Positions 8,604-18,292 of a DNA stretch of 64,000 bases are shown here, one piece after another. Every line of letters starts with the position of its first letter. Position 1 is the stretch's first letter. Under the pieces are notes generated by a model. It worked only from the letters and a program-made list of their open reading frames with translations, was not told where the DNA came from and ran no database searches. Position numbers and translations under genes: made by a program. Origin of the DNA: Brevibacterium yomogidense (GTDB taxonomy: Bacteria; Actinomycetota; Actinomycetes; Actinomycetales; Brevibacteriaceae); NCBI RefSeq assembly GCF_900163715.1, contig NZ_FWFF01000001.1, positions 248,001 through 312,000 of the forward strand. Direction: 5' to 3'.

Positions 8604-10133
8604 ATGGATGCTCTGCTCTCTCTGATGGACGGGTTCGGCTCTGCGCTGAGCCCGATGAACATGCTGTGGGTCCTCGTCGGCTGTCTGCTCGGCACCGCCG
8701 TGGGCGTCCTGCCGGGCCTCGGCTCATCGATGGCGGTCGCGCTGCTGCTGCCCATGACCTTCGCGCTCGATCCCACCGGCGCGTTCATCATGTTCGCCGG
8801 CGTCTACTTCGGCGGCCTGTTCGGCGATTCGACGATGGCGATCCTCATGAACACCCCGGGTCAGGGGTCCGCGATCGCATCCACGTTCGAGGGCCACAAG
8901 ATGGCCAAGTCCGGGCGGGCGCCCCAGGCACTCGCCACGGCGGCGATCGGCGCCTTCACCGGTGGCATGATCTCCTCGATCCTCGTCGTCTTCCTGGCGC
9001 CGGCCCTCGCATCGCTGTCCGCGGTGTTCGGCCCCGCCGAATACTTCGCGCTGGCGCTCTTCGCGTTCGTCGCGACGTCGTCCGTGGTGTCCGACTCCGT
9101 CCTCAAGGGACTGGCATCGCTGGTGCTGGGCCTCGCCATCGCGGTCGTCGGCATCGACTCCGTCACCGGCACGGAGCGCTTCACCTCCGGTGTGCCGGAG
9201 CTGTTCGACGGCATCTCGCTGGTCACCGTCACGGTCGCGGTCCTCGCCCTGGGCGAGGTCTTCCGGGTCGCGTCGCGCCTGCGCCGGGATCCCGAGGCCA
9301 TGGTCATGGTCTCGTCCGGCCGCCCCTTCCTGTCCGGCAGGGAGTTCCGCGAGGCGATCCCCGCATGGCTGCGCGGCGCCGGCATCGGTCTGCCGTTCGG
9401 CGTCGTCCCCGTAGGCGGCTCCGAGGTGCCCACGTTCATGGCCTACGGCCTGGAGCGCCGCCTCGACAAGCGGAGCGGTCGCAACAAGTTCGGCAAGGGC
9501 GCCATCCGCGGCCTCGCCGCACCGGAGGCCGCGGGCAACGCCACGACCGGCACCGCCATGGCGTCCCTGCTGGCACTGGGACTGCCGGTGTCCGCGACCG
9601 CGGCGATCATGCTGGCGGCCTTCCAGCAGTACGGTCTGCAGCCGGGACCTCTGCTGTTCGACCGCGCACCGGATCTGGTGTGGGGTCTGCTGGCCAGCTT
9701 CTTCATCGCGATGGTCGTGCTGCTGATCCTCAACCTGCCGTTCGCGCCGCTGTGGGCGAAGCTGCTGCTCATCCCCAAGCCGTACCTGTACGCGGGCATC
9801 ACGGTGTTCTGTGCGCTGGGCATCTACGCCACGTCGAACAACATCTTCGACCTGGGGATGCTGCTGGGGATCGGGATCGTCGGCTTCATGATGCGCCGCT
9901 TCGACATCCCGCTGGCGCCGCTCATGATCGGCATGGTCCTGGGTCCGCTCGCGGAATCGAGCCTGCGCGATGCTCTGCTGAGCTCGAACGGGGACTACTC
10001 CATCCTGGTCAGCAGCTGGATCACGGCCATCCTCTACGTCGTGCTCGCCGGCGTGGTCTTCCTGTCGCTGTACGGGAAGCTCGCGCAGCGTCGCAAGGAG
10101 CGGGGCACTGCGATGACCGACGTCGACAGCTGA
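8604..10133 (+). CDS. tctA: tripartite tricarboxylate transporter, large permease
   Basis: 509 aa from the ATG at 8604, one base after the tctB stop, with GGGGGAGGA upstream. It is a polytopic membrane protein of about 12 helices. TctA signatures include [20 protein letters not shown] near the N-terminus, [17 protein letters not shown], and the second repeat [20 protein letters not shown]. It is the transport channel of the tctCBA system, energised by the ion gradient rather than ATP. The operon has no adjacent TctDE sensor; transcription probably ends at the palindromic repeat downstream. Confidence 0.93.
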   Translation: MDALLSLMDGFGSALSPMNMLWVLVGCLLGTAVGVLPGLGSSMAVALLLPMTFALDPTGAFIMFAGVYFGGLFGDSTMAILMNTPGQGSAIASTFEGHKMAKSGRAPQALATAAIGAFTGGMISSILVVFLAPALASLSAVFGPAEYFALALFAFVATSSVVSDSVLKGLASLVLGLAIAVVGIDSVTGTERFTSGVPELFDGISLVTVTVAVLALGEVFRVASRLRRDPEAMVMVSSGRPFLSGREFREAIPAWLRGAGIGLPFGVVPVGGSEVPTFMAYGLERRLDKRSGRNKFGKGAIRGLAAPEAAGNATTGTAMASLLALGLPVSATAAIMLAAFQQYGLQPGPLLFDRAPDLVWGLLASFFIAMVVLLILNLPFAPLWAKLLLIPKPYLYAGITVFCALGIYATSNNIFDLGMLLGIGIVGFMMRRFDIPLAPLMIGMVLGPLAESSLRDALLSSNGDYSILVSSWITAILYVVLAGVVFLSLYGKLAQRRKERGTAMTDVDS

Positions 10134-10208
10134 GGTCACCCGCCGCGGGGCCGTCCGGGCTCTGCGGCACAGCGCCCTGACTCTGACGACTTATCCAGAC
10201 AATTGACC

Positions 10209-10280
10209 CAGAAGACACCAACTTTCATCCGACCGCACAGGTTCCTTCCTATGCGGCCTGATGAAAGCTGGTGTCTTCTG
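10209..10280. repeat. intergenic palindromic repeat, copy 1
   Basis: Inverted repeat with arms CAGAAGACACC / GGTGTCTTCTG outermost, CTTTCATC / GATGAAAG, and CCGCACAGG / CCTATGCGG inside, around TTCCTT. It shares its core (CTTTCATC, GACCGCACA, TTCTTNCCT, TGCGG, CTGATGAAAG) with the elements at 13733 and 17283. It is 75 bp past tctA, where it could end transcription. Confidence 0.85.
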
Positions 10281-10318
10281 TTCGTCACGCCTCCGAACCG
10301 ATTCAGTGAGCCCCAGGG

Positions 10319-10347
10319 GTTACCGATCGGTTCTACTGTTGAGTAAC
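10319..10347 (+). promoter_or_regulatory. candidate promoter/operator upstream of lipase
   Basis: Contains the perfect 10-bp palindrome ACCGATCGGT (10322-10331), a TACTGT hexamer at 10334-10339 that could serve as a -10 element, and flanking GTTAC...GTAAC (10319-10347). Together with copy 1 of the palindromic repeat this is all that I can see in the 356 bp between tctA and the lipase. The binding protein is unknown; TetR-type repressors use sites like this. Confidence 0.4.
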
Positions 10348-10489
10348 GTACACGGAGGTCGGCCATCACAGGGCCGCCGCAGTCCCGAGGACGCGAGAGG
10401 ACGACACCCTCGTCCGACCGCTCCGCGACGCCACCCCTGTCCGATCCCTCTCAGCGACGAGACGCACGACAGAACAGGAACATCGAACA

Positions 10490-11950
10490 ATGAGAATCCG
10501 CCCCACCACGCGCACCCGGCATCTGAGCAGGGCGACTGCCGCCGGCGCGGCAGCGTTCACCGGCCTCGTCCTGGCATTCGCCACGACGGCGGGCCCCGCG
10601 CAGGCCGCCGAGGCCATCCCCGCGACCGATGCGGAGGCCGAGCAGTTCGTCGAGGACCGTCTGGCCGAGGACTCGTCGGCCCTGTCCGCTGACGAGGTGC
10701 CCGAGGGCGTGAGCCTCGATGAGGCCCGCGACGCCGTCGACGGAAGCGATGAGATCACGTCCGCGGACATCGAGTACGCCGCCGCACTCGAGGACCTCCC
10801 CGCGGAGGAGGGTGCGGACGGATCCGCAGAGGACTTCTACGCGTCCCCCGCGCAGCTGCCCGAGGAGGACGGCGCACTCATCATGCAGAAGTCCGCCTCC
10901 TTCTACCTCGACCCGGTCAAGCTCATCCGCCACGATGCGGAGACGACGACGTTCATGTATCGCACGACCGACGAGCACGGCGAGGCCCGTGCGGCGACGG
11001 CGACCCTCCTCACGCCCTCGGACAAGGTCGGCGAGCATGCGGAGAACGTGGTCGTCCACGCTCCGGGCACCCAGGGCATCGACGACTCGTGCGCTCCCAG
11101 CCGTCAGCTGGGCATGGGCACGGAGTACGAGGGCATCTCCGTGGCATCGGCTCTGGCCGCGGGGCACTCCGTGGTGATCGCCGATTACGTGGGACTGGGG
11201 ACCGAGGGCCCCCACAGCTACCTCAACAGCACCGAGGAGGGCCGCTCGGTGCTCGACGCGGCGCGCGCGGCGCAGCAGGTCGAGGGAGGCGGCATCGACG
11301 AGGAGAGCCGGCTGCAGCTGCGTGGCTACTCGCAGGGCGGGCACGCGACCACCGCTGCGCTGGAGATCGCCGATGAGTGGGCGCCGGAGCTCAACATCGT
11401 CTCCGCCTCCGCCGGAGCGGTTCCCACTGACCTGGAGGAAGTGGTCACCGGCGTCTCCGCCATGCAGACCGGCCTGCTGGTCCTGGGCCTGTCGTCCTTC
11501 GCGGAGCAGGCAGAGGTGGACCTGTCCGAACTCCTGAACGAGGAGGGCCTCGAGACGGTCGAGCGGACGTCCGGCCAGTGCACGATCGCCGCGCTGCTCT
11601 CCAATGCGTTCTCAGACACGACGGAGCTGACGAAGGACGGACGGTCCTTCGCCGAACTCGTGGGCGACGAGCGGTTCGCGGAGGTCCTGCGCGAGCAGAA
11701 GCTGGGCGACGGCCCCACCCCGGATGTGCCGGTGCTGGTCAACCACAGCCGCCTCGACGACGTCGTGCCCTTCGAGATGGGCCGTGGCTTGGCGGCGACC
11801 TGGTGCCGTGACGGCGCGGACGTCGCGTTCGAGGACAACATCGCGCCCACGCACATCGGCGGCTACATCGGCGCACTGCCGCGCGTGGAGATCTTCACCG
11901 CGCGGACGTTCGACGGCAAGAGGCCGCTGAACAGCTGCTGGAGGCTATGA
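10490..11950 (+). CDS. secreted lipase/esterase of the secretory lipase (LIP) family
   Basis: 486 aa, ATG at 10490. A clear Sec signal peptide (ATAAGAAAFTGLVLAFATTA, cleavage near AQAAEA) shows export. An acidic pro-region covers about 40-120. The alpha/beta-hydrolase nucleophile elbow is GYSQGG (about residues 279-284), with HAPGTQG earlier for the oxyanion region and an acid and His probably in NHSRLDDVVPFEMG and APTHIGGYIG. This order matches secretory lipases that cleave triacylglycerols or esters outside the cell. It is monocistronic with a hairpin at its 3' end. Confidence 0.85.
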   Translation: MRIRPTTRTRHLSRATAAGAAAFTGLVLAFATTAGPAQAAEAIPATDAEAEQFVEDRLAEDSSALSADEVPEGVSLDEARDAVDGSDEITSADIEYAAALEDLPAEEGADGSAEDFYASPAQLPEEDGALIMQKSASFYLDPVKLIRHDAETTTFMYRTTDEHGEARAATATLLTPSDKVGEHAENVVVHAPGTQGIDDSCAPSRQLGMGTEYEGISVASALAAGHSVVIADYVGLGTEGPHSYLNSTEEGRSVLDAARAAQQVEGGGIDEESRLQLRGYSQGGHATTAALEIADEWAPELNIVSASAGAVPTDLEEVVTGVSAMQTGLLVLGLSSFAEQAEVDLSELLNEEGLETVERTSGQCTIAALLSNAFSDTTELTKDGRSFAELVGDERFAEVLREQKLGDGPTPDVPVLVNHSRLDDVVPFEMGRGLAATWCRDGADVAFEDNIAPTHIGGYIGALPRVEIFTARTFDGKRPLNSCWRL

Positions 11951-11968
11951 GCGGGAACCCGTCTGAGT

Positions 11969-12008
11969 CTGCTCACGCTCGGGTCCTCCGCGATCCGAGC
12001 GTGAGCAG
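11969..12008 (+). terminator. hairpin terminator after lipase
   Basis: A 14-bp perfect stem, CTGCTCACGCTCGG (11969-11982) with 11995-12008, 18 bp past the lipase stop. The half-site GAGCGTGAGC recurs at 12028-12037, making an alternative pairing possible. Confidence 0.7.
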
Positions 12009-12073
12009 CTCGCGCGTGAGCGGTCCGAGCGTGAGCGACCTCGGAACCGGTGTTCGGCCGCTACGCTGAGCAC

Positions 12074-13702
12074 ATGCCCGTGTGCATTCCGGAAGACCCG
12101 GACTTCGCAGAGTCCCGCGCTGAGAAGGCGGTCTGGGACGCGCTCGTCGAGCAGCTGCCGGACAGCGCCGTCCTGCTGCACGGCCAGCGCCTGACCGACG
12201 ACCGCGACGACATCGAACTGGACCTCCTCGTGCTGTGGCCGGGGTTGGGCGCCGCAGTCCTGGAGGTGAAGGGCGGCAGGGTCGGCATCACCGACGGTCG
12301 CTGGCACACGGACGGCGGGGGCCGCAGCAGCACGCTGCGGCGCTCACCCCTCGAACAGGCGATGGTCGGCAAGCACACCCTCTACAGGTACCTGCAGAAG
12401 CGGCTGTCCGTCGTGCTGACTCCGCTCGTGGATTCCGCGGTGCTCCCCTACACGATCCTCCCGGACGACTGGGACGTGCCCGATGCGCCGCGGGAGAAAC
12501 TGCTGGACGGCGAGGACCTCCCCCGTCTGGCGGACCGGATCGCAGGTCTCCTCCGGCGGGCGCACGACCCGGACCGCGACGACCCGTTCGTCCCGCTGGA
12601 ACCCACGCTGCGCATCCTGCGGCGCACCCACCAGGCACTGGAGAACGTGCGCCTGTGGGCCCGGCAGATCGAGGACAGCGGGAACGCGATGACGGTGGAG
12701 CAGGAGAAGCTTCTGCGCATCCTCCGTCACCAGCAGCGCGCTCAGATCAGCGGCGGGGCGGGCACCGGCAAGACGCACCTGGCGCTCATGAAGGCCAGGG
12801 CGCTCGTCCGGGAGGGCAGGAAGGTGGCGCTCATGTGCTACTCGCGCGGCCTCGGGCGCTACCTGCAGCTGGCGGTGGCGCAGTGGCCGGAGGAGGAGCG
12901 GCCGGCGTACACCGGCCTCTTCCACGACCTCGCCTTCGCGTGGGGCGCGGAACCCGGCGCGGACGACGACTCCGACTTCTGGGAGGAGCGGCTGCCGCGG
13001 GAGCTGAAGTCACTCGCCGATGATCGCCCTCGCCGTGAGCTCTTCGATGCGATCGTCATCGACGAGGCCCAGGACTTCTCCTCGCTGTGGTGGGAGGCGG
13101 TCCAGTCGGTGCTGCGCAATCAGGTGAAGGACACCCTCTACGCGTTCACGGACGAGCAGCAGCGCCTGTTCCCCCGCGACGGCACCGCTCCGATCACCAT
13201 GAGCCCGTTCCAGCTGGACGAGAACCTGCGGAACTCCGCGCAGATCGCGGAGGTGCTGGGTCACCTGTCCACCGACCAGGCGATCGTGCGCAACGACCCG
13301 GCGTTCGACGTCGAATGGATCGAGTCCCCCGCAGACGACGCTGTCGCCACCGCGGATGAGGTCGTGGAGCGCCTCATGGACGAGGGGTGGAATCCGGGCG
13401 ACATCGCGCTGCTCACGACCGGCCGGCGCCACCCCGTGCACAAGGAGCACGTCGACGAGTACGGCTGGGACGACTACTGGGAGCAGTGCTTCGCGGAGGA
13501 GGACGTGTTCTACGGTCACGTCCTGGGCTTCAAGGGGCTCGAGCGACCGGCCGTCGTCCTCAGCGTCAACGGGATCCGCGACGCCGCCCGCGCGCCGAAG
13601 ATGCTCTACACCGGAATGTCACGCGCGACGACCCGGCTGGTCGTCGTGGGTGACCTGGAGAGGATCAGGGACCTGGGGCGGGACGCGCGGGCCGAGGGCT
13701 GA
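12074..13702 (+). CDS. NERD nuclease-domain / UvrD-like helicase protein
   Basis: 542 aa from the ATG at 12074 (a GTG at 12050 would add eight residues). Residues about 18-115 form a NERD domain (AEKAVWDALVEQLP, DIELDLLVLWPG, LEVKGGRV), the nuclease-related fold often fused to helicases. Residues 220-540 form a superfamily 1 helicase with Walker A GGAGTGKTHLA (about 228), Walker B DAIVIDEAQDF (about 328) and the C-terminal motif VI-like YTGMSRATTRLVVVG. The role is probably DNA repair or processing; NERD-helicases also occur in phage defence, but nothing adjacent indicates that. It stands alone. Confidence 0.85.
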   Translation: MPVCIPEDPDFAESRAEKAVWDALVEQLPDSAVLLHGQRLTDDRDDIELDLLVLWPGLGAAVLEVKGGRVGITDGRWHTDGGGRSSTLRRSPLEQAMVGKHTLYRYLQKRLSVVLTPLVDSAVLPYTILPDDWDVPDAPREKLLDGEDLPRLADRIAGLLRRAHDPDRDDPFVPLEPTLRILRRTHQALENVRLWARQIEDSGNAMTVEQEKLLRILRHQQRAQISGGAGTGKTHLALMKARALVREGRKVALMCYSRGLGRYLQLAVAQWPEEERPAYTGLFHDLAFAWGAEPGADDDSDFWEERLPRELKSLADDRPRRELFDAIVIDEAQDFSSLWWEAVQSVLRNQVKDTLYAFTDEQQRLFPRDGTAPITMSPFQLDENLRNSAQIAEVLGHLSTDQAIVRNDPAFDVEWIESPADDAVATADEVVERLMDEGWNPGDIALLTTGRRHPVHKEHVDEYGWDDYWEQCFAEEDVFYGHVLGFKGLERPAVVLSVNGIRDAARAPKMLYTGMSRATTRLVVVGDLERIRDLGRDARAEG

Positions 13703-13732
13703 CCGGAATTCCAGTCACGGAGTTCCAGACCT

Positions 13733-13788
13733 ACCAGCTTTCATCGGACCGCACAGCTTCTTTCCTATGCGGTCTGATGAAAGCTGGT
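13733..13788. repeat. intergenic palindromic repeat, copy 2
   Basis: Arms ACCAGCTTTCATC (13733-13745) and GATGAAAGCTGGT (13776-13788) are exact complements, with GGACCGCACAG / CTATGCGGTCT inside. It lies between the convergent helicase and gamma-glutamyltransferase genes, so it could terminate both. Confidence 0.88.
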
Positions 13789-13825
13789 GGCTCGATCACC
13801 GGACGTCGATCACCGGACGCCGTGG

Positions 13826-15733
13826 TCACCGTCCCACCGCGTAGCCCTGCGCACCGCGCGGATTCGCTCCCGCCGTCATGAGCCCGGTCGCCGGATCGCG
13901 AGTCACGGCGGACAGTCGGCCCAGCGCCCAGTCCCCCGCGCGCGTGACCACGTGGCCACGTGCTTCGAGCCCTGCGATGACGTCATCGCCCAGTCGGTCC
14001 TCGACGACCACGCCGGCAGGCGTCCACGTCCGCGGCCAGAACGACCCCGCCATCGCCGTCGTGTGCAACGCCGGCGCATCGATCGCCTGCTGCGGCTCGT
14101 ATCCGCCCACCAGCAGCCGGAGGACGAGCGCCAGCTGCCACTGGTCCTGCTGGTCGCCGCCGGGAGTGCCGAGCGCGATGACGGGCCTGCCGTCCTTGAG
14201 GATCAGGGTGGGCGACAGGGTCGTACGCGGGCGGCGCCCCGGCGTGAGCGGCTGGCCCGATGCCTCGTCCAGCCACGTCATCTGCAGGCGAGTGCCCAGG
14301 CTGAAGCCCAGGCCGGGGATCGTCGGCGACGACTGCAGCCAGCCGCCGGACGGCGTCGCGGAGATCATGTTCCCCCACCGATCCACGACGTCGATGTGGC
14401 ACGTGTCCCCGCGGACGGCGCCGCTGCCATCGGCACCCGCCTCCGCCTCGGTGACGGCGAACATGTGGCCGGAGCCGCCGGCGAACGCCTTCGCGACGGA
14501 GGCAGCCCCGCCCGAGGCCCCGGGCACCGTGGGCTCCCCGCCGCCGGACGCCGTCGTGTCGCCGCCGAACTTCGCCGCGAACTCCTCCGCGGTGACCAGC
14601 GGCGGCAAGTGGCCCTCGCGTCCGCCCGGCGCCCCCGGTCGGAACTCCGCGGACGCGGTATCGCCGATGAGCGCACGGCGCTGCGCGATGTACTCATCGG
14701 ACAGCAGGTCTGCGAGGTCGAGGTCGTTGTCGCCGAAGTGCACGTCGCGGTCCGCCATCGCAAGCTTGAGCGCTTCGATGATGGTGTGCGCACCGATCTC
14801 CGTCGAGGGATCGAGGCGCTCGTCGTCGAAGCCGTCGAGGATGCGCAGCGCCTCGAGGAGGATCGGACCCTGGCTCCATGCACCGACCTTCGCGATCGTG
14901 TACCCGCGGAACTCGATCGTCGCGGCCTCGTCGAACCGTGCGGACGACCCGGCGAAGTCCTCCTCCGTCATGACGCCCGCGTAGTCGCCGCCGTCGGAAT
15001 GGCGGTGCGGCATGCGGATGAACTCCGCAGCGAGGCGAGCGACCCGACCGGTCCGCCACTCGTGCCGTGCCGCCTCGATCCGCTCCTCCCGAGTGGAGTC
15101 CGCGCCGCCGGCCGCCACGAGGTCACGCAGCACCTGCGCATACTCGGGGTTGCGGATGAGCTCGCCGGGCTCCGGCACTCGCCCGTCCGGCATCCAGAGT
15201 TCCGCGCTGGTCGGCCAGTGCTCCACGAAGAGACCCTTGACCGCCTTGATCTGGCCGACTGTGCGCGCGAGGACCGGGTGGCCCGCTTCCGCGTAGTGGA
15301 TCGCGAAGTCCAGAACGTCGGACAGCTCCCACGTACCGTGCTCCTGCAGGAGCAGCAGCCACGCGTCGACGGCGGCGGGGATCGCAGCGGCGAGCGCGCC
15401 GGCGCCGGGCACCAGCTCCAGGCCCAGGGAGGCGAAGTGCTCGATCGTCGCGCCTGCGGGTGCCGCCCCCTGCCCCATCATGACGACGGGGGTGCTCGGG
15501 TCCTCGGCCGTGGCGAAGAGCCCGGTCATGTCGCCCGCGGGGCCGTTGAGGTGCGGTTCGACGACGTGCAGCACGAAAGCACTCGCCGTCGCCGCATCGA
15601 ACGCGTTGCCCCCGCGCTCCAGCACCGCCTGGGATGTGGCCGTAGCGATCCAGTGGGTCGAGGCGGACATCCCGAAGGTGCCCTCGAGGGTCGGACGGGT
15701 CGTGAACTCTTCGGGTGCGACGAAAGCGGTCAT
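13826..15733 (-). CDS. gamma-glutamyltransferase family protein
   Basis: 635 aa from the ATG at 15733, with AGAAGGAGATCATCG in front; an in-frame start 44 codons upstream has no such site. Family enzymes self-cleave before a catalytic Thr. Here GDTCHIDVVDRWGNM places that Thr at about residue 444, and GTPGGDQQDQWQLALVLRLL near the C-terminus matches the family GSPGG loop. The N-terminal SQAVLERGGNAFDAATASAF and HLNGPAGDMTGLF are also typical. No signal peptide is seen, so it probably works in the cytosol like YwrD-type members rather than in periplasmic glutathione breakdown. An Ala/Gly-rich insertion precedes the cleavage site. Confidence 0.88.
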   Translation of the reverse strand: MTAFVAPEEFTTRPTLEGTFGMSASTHWIATATSQAVLERGGNAFDAATASAFVLHVVEPHLNGPAGDMTGLFATAEDPSTPVVMMGQGAAPAGATIEHFASLGLELVPGAGALAAAIPAAVDAWLLLLQEHGTWELSDVLDFAIHYAEAGHPVLARTVGQIKAVKGLFVEHWPTSAELWMPDGRVPEPGELIRNPEYAQVLRDLVAAGGADSTREERIEAARHEWRTGRVARLAAEFIRMPHRHSDGGDYAGVMTEEDFAGSSARFDEAATIEFRGYTIAKVGAWSQGPILLEALRILDGFDDERLDPSTEIGAHTIIEALKLAMADRDVHFGDNDLDLADLLSDEYIAQRRALIGDTASAEFRPGAPGGREGHLPPLVTAEEFAAKFGGDTTASGGGEPTVPGASGGAASVAKAFAGGSGHMFAVTEAEAGADGSGAVRGDTCHIDVVDRWGNMISATPSGGWLQSSPTIPGLGFSLGTRLQMTWLDEASGQPLTPGRRPRTTLSPTLILKDGRPVIALGTPGGDQQDQWQLALVLRLLVGGYEPQQAIDAPALHTTAMAGSFWPRTWTPAGVVVEDRLGDDVIAGLEARGHVVTRAGDWALGRLSAVTRDPATGLMTAGANPRGAQGYAVGR

Positions 15734-15919
15734 CGATGATCTCCTTCTGCGGTGGAGCGCGAGTGGCGGGTTCTGCGGCGCCAGGTTCATCTGCAGATCC
15801 CAGGGGGCTGCCGGTGTATACGTTACTGACCCTTGCGAGGCCGCACACTCCAGCTGCGATGTCACCGGGACCGTCGACGAGTCCGGACATAGGATTCAGA
15901 ACAGACGAAAGGGGCCCCG

Positions 15920-16618
15920 ATGACCCGGACTGAGCAGTCCACCGCAGACACACCCACCACGACCGAGGTCCTGGCTGAGCTCTCCGACCTCGCCGACCCC
16001 CGCATCCTCGCGGTCAATGCACGCCGTGGCGACGACCACGCGGTGAACCTCACGAAGCTCCGGGCCGTCGCGAAGCGGCTGAAGACCCAGCACGACCTCG
16101 CGCGGGACCTCTGGTCGACCGGGGATACCGCCGCGAGGCTGCTCGCCCTGCTGGTGTGCCGCCCCAAGGCGTTCGATCGCGATGAGCTCGACACGATGAT
16201 CCGGCAGGCCCGCACTCCCAAGGTCCACGACTGGTGCGTGAACTACGCCGTGAAGAAGAGCACGCACGCTGAGGAGCTCCGCCGGATGTGGCACACCGAT
16301 GCCGATCCGCTCGTCGAGACAGCCGGGTGGGCACTCACCGCAGACCGCGTCGCCAAGAAGCCGGACGGCCTGGACCTGTCCGCACTCCTCGATGAGATCG
16401 AAGAGCGGATGACCAGCGCCCCGGACCGCCTGCAGTGGGCGATGAACACGTGCCTCGCCCAGATCGGCATCAGTCACCCGGACCAGCGCGAGCGCGCGGT
16501 GCGGATCGGCGAGCGGCTCGAGGTCCTCAAGGACTATCCGACTCCTCCGCACTGCACGTCGCCGTACGCGCCGGAGTGGATCGCAGAGATGGTGCGACGG
16601 CAGGAGGCGCGGGGCTGA
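15920..16618 (+). CDS. AlkD-like DNA alkylation repair protein
   Basis: 232 aa, ATG at 15920 after GAAAGGGGCCCCG. The sequence is almost entirely helical and HEAT-like, with RRGDDHAVNLTKLRAVAKRL, WSTGDTAARLLALLVCRP, VHDWCVNYAVKKS and WHTDADPLVETAGWALTA. This pattern fits the DNA alkylation repair enzyme family (AlkC/AlkD type), which removes alkylated purines without base flipping. It is divergent from the gamma-glutamyltransferase gene with 186 bp between starts. The exact catalytic residues were not verified. Confidence 0.75.
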   Translation: MTRTEQSTADTPTTTEVLAELSDLADPRILAVNARRGDDHAVNLTKLRAVAKRLKTQHDLARDLWSTGDTAARLLALLVCRPKAFDRDELDTMIRQARTPKVHDWCVNYAVKKSTHAEELRRMWHTDADPLVETAGWALTADRVAKKPDGLDLSALLDEIEERMTSAPDRLQWAMNTCLAQIGISHPDQRERAVRIGERLEVLKDYPTPPHCTSPYAPEWIAEMVRRQEARG

Positions 16619-16680
16619 TCCTCCGCCCTCGCGCCTCCCACAGGTCTTCCTCACGCCGCAGCAGGGCCCTCAGCCCTTGC

Positions 16681-17133
16681 TTACGCAGCAACCAGTTCGC
16701 GCTCCTCCTCGGTCCGCACATTCGCCGCAGCCATGACACCGGGGCGAAGAGCGAGGAACAGCAGGATCGTGCCCGCGGTGAGGAAGATATGGCCAAGGCC
16801 CGCGATGCCGGAGATCATCGCACCCGCTTCCTCGCCGAGCACCGTGAGCGTGCCGTGCCAGACCAGCAGGCCGGTGGTCACGACGACGCCTGCGTTGTAG
16901 AGCCAGAAGAACCACGGGAAGAGGCGTGAGCGCGACAGGCCGAACGCCTTGTCGAGCACCAGTGCGAGCAGCATCACGATGAAGCCGAGCACCAGCAGGT
17001 GGGTGTGAGCGACGCTCAGCTGCGTGTCGCCTCCGGATTCGAAGGCGGTGCCCTTCGTGAGCTCGCGGTAGTAGAGGCCCGCGAGGAGACCGGCGATCAG
17101 GTAGGCGAATGCGGCGTAGAACATCTTCTTCAT
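16681..17133 (-). CDS. DUF2871 family membrane protein
   Basis: 150 aa, ATG at 17133. Four transmembrane helices (MFYAAFAYLIAGLLAGLYY, HLLVLGFIVMLLALVLD, WFFWLYNAGVVVTTGLLVW, GIAGLGHIFLTAGTILLFLAL) and conserved histidines (SVAHTHLLVLGF, GLGHIF) match DUF2871 proteins. The function is unknown; the His pattern inside helices recalls haem or metal-binding membrane proteins. It converges with the AlkD-like gene, 62 bp between stops. Confidence 0.78.
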   Translation of the reverse strand: MKKMFYAAFAYLIAGLLAGLYYRELTKGTAFESGGDTQLSVAHTHLLVLGFIVMLLALVLDKAFGLSRSRLFPWFFWLYNAGVVVTTGLLVWHGTLTVLGEEAGAMISGIAGLGHIFLTAGTILLFLALRPGVMAAANVRTEEERELVAA

Positions 17134-17282
17134 GGAGACTCCTCATCAGGTGATCGGGATGTCTCCATTCCACCGTCTCCGCGGGCCCGTCACATCAGCG
17201 CGGAGGCTGACTCTCCGCTCATCCGATCGATGGATACGGACATGGTCCTCACGGTCAGCGCCACCCTGTTCACCACCACCCA

Positions 17283-17337
17283 CAACCTTTCATCAGACCG
17301 CACACCTTCTTACCTGTGCGGTCTGATGAAAGTTGGT
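17283..17337. repeat. intergenic palindromic repeat, copy 3
   Basis: Arms CTTTCATCAGACCGCACA (17287-17304) and TGTGCGGTCTGATGAAAG (from 17315) are exact complements of 18 bp around CCTTCTTACC. It is 52 bp past the stop of the HMG-CoA lyase gene and is the best-preserved stem of the three copies. Confidence 0.9.
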
Positions 17338-17389
17338 AGGTATGGCGGGAGCTGTGAGGGCGGGAGCTGCAGCGGGGACCGGTGTCTGG

Positions 17390-18292
17390 TCAGCGTCCGG
17401 CTGGGAAGGGTCCTGCGGCTGCGATTCCGGAGCCCGGCTCCTTGCCCAGGATCCCCGTGATCCAGCGGCCGGTGTCCACGGCGGATTCCAGGTCGATGCC
17501 CGTCGTGCAGCCGTCACGCTCGAGCGCCCACACGAGGTCCTCCGTCGCCACATTGCCCGCGGCTCCGGGGGCGAACGGGCAACCGCCCAGACCGGCCACA
17601 CTGCTGTCGAAACGCCTCACGCCAGCCGCACGAGCCGCCGCCACGTTGGCGATCGCGGTCCGCCGGGTGTCGTGGAAGTGGGCACGCAGAGGCACGTCGC
17701 TCAGCGCCCCCACCTGCTCGAAGAGGTTCTGCGCCTGGCCCGGGACGCCGCAGCCGATCGTGTCCGCGATCGCCAGCTCGTCCAGCGGCGCAGCGTCGAG
17801 CAGGGTGCCCGCGATGCGCACGACGTCGGCGATCGGCACCTCGCCCTGGTACGGGCAGCCGAACGCGACGGCCAGCGTCACGCTGAGCTTCTTGCCCGAT
17901 CCCTCGAGGTCCGGCAGGGCGGTCTCGAGCTCTGCCAGCAGGCTGCCGGTCGACCCGCCCTGGTTCGCCTCGGCGAAGGCGTCCGTGATGGGGAGGACGA
18001 AGTTCACCTCGTCGACGGAGGTCTCCAGAGCGCGCAGGATCCCGCGGGTGTTGAGCGCCAGGCCGATGTAGGACACGTCCTCGCGCACCGGGACGCGCTC
18101 CATCACCGCTTCCGCATCGGCCATCGTCGGGACACGGCGCGGGTGGACGAAGCTCACGGCCTCGATCCGGCGGGCGCCGGCGTCCGCGAGCCGGGTGATG
18201 AGCTCGACCTTGTCCTCGGTGGACACGACCTGCTTCTCGATCTGCAGACCGTCGCGCGGGGTGACGTCGATGATGTCGATTGCTGTGCTCAT
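17390..18292 (-). CDS. hydroxymethylglutaryl-CoA lyase
   Basis: 300 aa, ATG at 18292 overlapping the stop of the CoA-transferase by 4 bp. It cleaves HMG-CoA to acetyl-CoA and acetoacetate in leucine-type catabolism. The (beta/alpha)8 fold of the DRE-TIM lyases begins with DVTPRDGLQIEKQ; metal and substrate residues appear in FGCPYQGEV, HFHDTRRTAIANV and the signature SVAGLGGCPFAPGAAGNVATED-like loop around residues 230-250 with its catalytic Cys. The adjacent family III CoA-transferase suggests breakdown of a related dicarboxylic or branched acid. Confidence 0.9.
   Translation of the reverse strand: MSTAIDIIDVTPRDGLQIEKQVVSTEDKVELITRLADAGARRIEAVSFVHPRRVPTMADAEAVMERVPVREDVSYIGLALNTRGILRALETSVDEVNFVLPITDAFAEANQGGSTGSLLAELETALPDLEGSGKKLSVTLAVAFGCPYQGEVPIADVVRIAGTLLDAAPLDELAIADTIGCGVPGQAQNLFEQVGALSDVPLRAHFHDTRRTAIANVAAARAAGVRRFDSSVAGLGGCPFAPGAAGNVATEDLVWALERDGCTTGIDLESAVDTGRWITGILGKEPGSGIAAAGPFPAGR

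Noticed and set aside
13787-15739. 650-codon plus-strand open frame opposite the gamma-glutamyltransferase gene
   Set aside because: The minus-strand frame has all family motifs and a good ribosome site. The plus-strand product is Arg/Gly/Pro-rich without homology signals, a GC-driven shadow.
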